From Patescibacteria group bacterium (GTDB taxonomy: Bacteria > Patescibacteria > Microgenomatia > Levybacterales > UBA12049): a stretch of DNA of 24,062 nt. Location: the NCBI GenBank assembly GCA_023381035.1, contig JAMCTK010000039.1, forward strand, positions 1 to 24,062, read 5' to 3'. The notes beneath the pieces are model-generated. The model was not told the DNA's origin, ran no database searches, and saw nothing but the letters and a program-made list of their open reading frames with translations. Each line of letters begins with the position of its first letter. Within the stretch, counting starts at the first letter, position 1. This document shows, one piece after another, positions 21,162-24,062 of this stretch. The position numbers and the translations under genes are program-made.

Positions 21162-24062
21162 TATTTTACTTCTTCAAATTTTCCATTCCTATCAAAATAA
21201 AATACGTAGCTATTTACTTTCTTAGCGGCTGTCAAATCTTTTCTGACTCTTCTTGCTTCAGTTTCATCCCTAAGCTTAACTATCTTTAAAGTAGGATCTC
21301 TATAAACAAACCAAACTCCATCTTCAAGCCCGACAGGAAATATCCAACTTTGCCCCTGTTTTGTTGGAATATTTGCAAAATACATAGTAGAGTTTTTCTT
21401 AATATCTTCATGGTATATTCTTAAGTAAGCAAGAGTTCTATTTGTAATTTTTCCGTTTTTCATCCACTGATTACGAATTGCTATTTGCTGTGTCCAGTAA
21501 AAAATTCCAAGCAGTATTATCAACAAGATCACTGCATATTCTTGATAATTTTTGTTTTTAAACGTCCTGCTTACAAATCCTGAAATCCAAGCAATCAATA
21601 CTGTTAGGGAAAATACGTACCCAACAGAAGACAAATATCCATATCTTTCCGAGATGTTTCCAAGACCTAAGAAAGGAAGAAGGGAAACAAAAGAAAAAAT
21701 CAATGAAAATATTAGAACTCTACCGTTTTTATCCTTCAGTAATTTTTTAAAGTTATTAACATTTAAATATGCAAAAATTATAAAAATAGCCAAGAAGAAA
21801 AGTGCGAATATCAAAACCATGTTAGTATTCTGTCTTAGTATTAACCTTGCGTAATCATAAATTGCAAAAAATCTTTCTCCGAAAATAAAAACCCCGAAAT
21901 AACCCATGAAATTTCCTATTATGTTTTGAGGAAGATGAATCAAATTGTAGGAATAATCTCCTCCAACCGAAACAGTATTACTGACTTGCCTAATGATGTA
22001 ATACAAAGGAATCATCATAACAAAGGGGATATATGACCAATAAAATTTCTTGTCCTTTTTTGCTCTCATGAACACATCAACCGCAATCATTAATAAGGGA
22101 AAAATAATTCCCATTTCATAGGATCCAAGCGCCAGTAAATAAAGAGTGAAAGCTAATATGTAAAAAATAAGAGATTTTGATTCTCTAAATTTCACTAAAG
22201 CAAGTAATCCGTAAACAATAAAAAATGAAGCAAGAAGTACTGAGATTGCAGAGAACCAATAAATTGTTTCTCCTTGTGCAGGTAAAATAAGAAATATTAG
22301 TGATGATGCAAAAGCAATCAGCTTCCTATTAAAAAGTTTAAATGAAACTTTGTAGATGGCAAATCCAATCAGTAAGTGAAGAAGTAGCGAAAATAAGTGA
22401 TACCCATACGGTTGGAAAGAGAAAAGACTCCATAAGAAAAAGACAACGGTTTTAGTAATGGGTCTGTAGAAAAAACCATCGGAATTAATAAAGTATCTTG
22501 GTAAATCCTGGATCGTTGAATTTGCAGCCCATCTAAGCCAGGAAAAATCATCTCCTACAAAAAATGCACCAATTGACGGACCAAAAAGAGTTAACGCGAC
22601 TATAGCTAAATAAATCATTACAAAGGTATGTGAAGTAAATATTTTCTTAAGGCTTTTTCCTAAACTAAATTTATCTTTATACAAAAGTATTACGCCCATA
22701 GCAATACCAAGTAAAATCCATAGCGTTTCTGCTACTTTAGATGCCTCAAAAACGTCAATTAAGAAAGCATTCAGAAAAAGACCAAATACTCCCCCCGCTA
22801 TTCCCAGCAGATAGCCCTTTGCTAAAGGAGAACTCACTTTCGGAAGAGCCTCTTTTAAGATTAAACCAAAAACAATAAAGATAAGCATGAAAGAAGAAAA
22901 ACCAAAAGCACCGGTTTCTCCCAGCATTCTCAAATAATCATTGTCCGTTGCGAGTGTAATTGTGGAAAATCCACTTCCAAAAACAGGATTTCTTAAGAAA
23001 GCTCTCCAAGCATTTGGCCACTCTGCCTGAAAACGTGTTGTAAGAGAAATATCATAAACCAGAACTTTTTTAACTAAAAATGTTCCGGAAACACTGGTAA
23101 TCTCTACTCCTCCGTTTTCCAGCTTTAACCTTCTCGCTTCCTCAATGGACAATCCTTTTCTAACTAAAGCGCTGGTCGTTGAGACTTGAAGACCTGTTTG
23201 CGGAAGTCCAATATAACCTGATCCTTCCGGTAGGTTTTGAGTAGGAATATTTTCTAAAATAAGCTTATCCTTTGCCAGCTTTCTTTTTAGCTCATCAGAT
23301 AAATCTGCTTGCCCGACAACCTGACCCTGATTATTTGTAACAACAGATACAAATCTTAACGTCTGAGCAAAACGTTTAGCCATAGACCCGCTAAAAATCA
23401 ACATTAAGACTATGCTTAAGACAATAAACGGAACTATGTATTTTTTCTTTTTTAAAAGGACTAAACTAAAAGAAAGTCCGCCTAAATAAGCAAAAAAAGC
23501 ATTCCTGGAAGAGGTAAAAATTAAAATAATGATCGATAGAATAGCTAGTGAAAAAAGTAACTTTCCTGTTATGGATTTCTTCAAAGTGAAGAAAATTCCA
23601 ATCAAAATCGGAATAATTAATACAAGATAAGCAGACAAGTCATAATGCCCAGCGAAAGTGGATGTAACCCGCGCTCCTTCAGGAAGACATAAAGGAGTCC
23701 CTTTTGCAAACTCTTCATTACCGGTTTGAAATGAAGGAAAACAAAAAGAAAAACGCTCGAAAAAAGCCGGAAAAGTATTCCAAAGATTAAGATAAAAATG
23801 CTGTCCAGCTCCATAGATTGAAAATCCAAGAATTGTAATAGAAAGAATAATTAAATAGTCTTTTAGATCTTTTAAGCTCTTAATTGTGGAAATTGTTATA
23901 AAGAAAAGAACAATGTATTCAATTCTGCGTACATAAGACAAAATTGCTACCTTGGGAAAGAAATTTGCAAGATATGGGCCTATGAATATGAGGGAAAAAA
24001 TTAACGAAGCAAGTCCTGCTAACCAATAAATAAAAATTGGCCATGAAACATTAAAAAGTGGA
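21161..24062 (-). CDS. O-antigen ligase/polymerase-like protein with a second GT-C-like half, 5'-partial
   Basis: The frame is open to the right edge of the window, giving at least 966 residues; the TTG at 23941 is not a convincing start because membrane-helix coding continues upstream of it. The first half is Wzy/WaaL-like: SYVRRIEYIVLFF, GARVTSTFAGHYDLSAYL, TSSRNAFFAYLGGL, a long external loop (about 110 residues), then FGSGFSTI and NDYLRMLGETG, a typical Wzy_C block. About 120 residues later comes a second multi-membrane module beginning FVGDDFSWLRWA, with a GT-C-like Asp-Asp in its first external loop, followed by FYRPITK and about ten more hydrophobic segments, ending in a short soluble tail. 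I infer a fusion of a glycan ligase/polymerase with a lipid-linked-sugar transferase. The first half is well supported, the second moderately. Confidence 0.8.
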   Translation of the reverse strand, partial: PLFNVSWPIFIYWLAGLASLIFSLIFIGPYLANFFPKVAILSYVRRIEYIVLFFITISTIKSLKDLKDYLIILSITILGFSIYGAGQHFYLNLWNTFPAFFERFSFCFPSFQTGNEEFAKGTPLCLPEGARVTSTFAGHYDLSAYLVLIIPILIGIFFTLKKSITGKLLFSLAILSIIILIFTSSRNAFFAYLGGLSFSLVLLKKKKYIVPFIVLSIVLMLIFSGSMAKRFAQTLRFVSVVTNNQGQVVGQADLSDELKRKLAKDKLILENIPTQNLPEGSGYIGLPQTGLQVSTTSALVRKGLSIEEARRLKLENGGVEITSVSGTFLVKKVLVYDISLTTRFQAEWPNAWRAFLRNPVFGSGFSTITLATDNDYLRMLGETGAFGFSSFMLIFIVFGLILKEALPKVSSPLAKGYLLGIAGGVFGLFLNAFLIDVFEASKVAETLWILLGIAMGVILLYKDKFSLGKSLKKIFTSHTFVMIYLAIVALTLFGPSIGAFFVGDDFSWLRWAANSTIQDLPRYFINSDGFFYRPITKTVVFFLWSLFSFQPYGYHLFSLLLHLLIGFAIYKVSFKLFNRKLIAFASSLIFLILPAQGETIYWFSAISVLLASFFIVYGLLALVKFRESKSLIFYILAFTLYLLALGSYEMGIIFPLLMIAVDVFMRAKKDKKFYWSYIPFVMMIPLYYIIRQVSNTVSVGGDYSYNLIHLPQNIIGNFMGYFGVFIFGERFFAIYDYARLILRQNTNMVLIFALFFLAIFIIFAYLNVNNFKKLLKDKNGRVLIFSLIFSFVSLLPFLGLGNISERYGYLSSVGYVFSLTVLIAWISGFVSRTFKNKNYQEYAVILLIILLGIFYWTQQIAIRNQWMKNGKITNRTLAYLRIYHEDIKKNSTMYFANIPTKQGQSWIFPVGLEDGVWFVYRDPTLKIVKLRDETEARRVRKDLTAAKKVNSYVFYFDRNGKFEEVK

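Noticed and set aside
23941..23941. TTG as start of the ligase-like gene
   Set aside because: The frame stays open for 40 more codons to the window edge and encodes membrane helices expected for the family, so the gene is 5'-partial.
1..24062. CRISPR arrays, tRNA genes, insertion sequences, phage genes, tandem repeats
   Set aside because: No supporting repeat, cloverleaf-like gap, transposase or terminal inverted repeat was seen; gaps between genes are all under about 170 bp.

Overview
The window is an AT-rich bacterial stretch in which all 18 recognisable genes lie on the minus strand, so the biological order runs from high to low coordinates. The combination of a compact dcw cluster, a single-chain glycyl-tRNA synthetase, a DUF4012 membrane protein, a short RecO and Mur ligases stripped of their first domain suggests a member of the Candidate Phyla Radiation, most likely Microgenomates-like. 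That placement is inference from gene content; no marker phylogeny was possible. UGA is used as a stop (murC, mraZ), so the UGA=Gly code of Gracilibacteria and Absconditabacteria is excluded.

Region 1 (about 24062 down to 13709) is a surface-glycan locus: a very long O-antigen ligase/polymerase-like protein joined to a second multi-membrane GT-C-like half (5' end outside the window), a GT39/PMT-like GT-C transferase, a GT4, a GT2, two more GT4 transferases, mannose-1-phosphate guanylyltransferase and a membrane phosphoglycosyl transferase. Together these could supply GDP-mannose, start a glycan on a lipid carrier, extend it, and polymerise or transfer it. No flippase is visible.

Region 2 (13708 to 9143) holds a DUF4012 protein, a short RecO, glycyl-tRNA synthetase and a small membrane-anchored protein of unknown function. 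Several of these genes have a sigma-70-like -10 box almost touching the start codon, which predicts leaderless mRNAs.

Region 3 (9052 to 1) is a dcw cluster: mraZ, rsmH, an ftsL-like gene, ftsI, murF, murE, pgeF, murC, murA. It starts with a consensus promoter followed by three MraZ boxes spaced exactly 10 bp apart. mraY, murD, ftsW and murG are not interleaved as they usually are, and the PgeF editing enzyme sits between murE and murC. Most junctions overlap by 1 or 4 nt, pointing to translational coupling.

The left edge is an assembly artefact. Bases 1-12 equal the end of the Illumina TruSeq adapter and cut murA exactly after its catalytic Asp, so the window begins at an untrimmed contig end. 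I saw no tRNA, rRNA, CRISPR array, insertion sequence or phage gene, and no gene-free stretch longer than about 170 bp.
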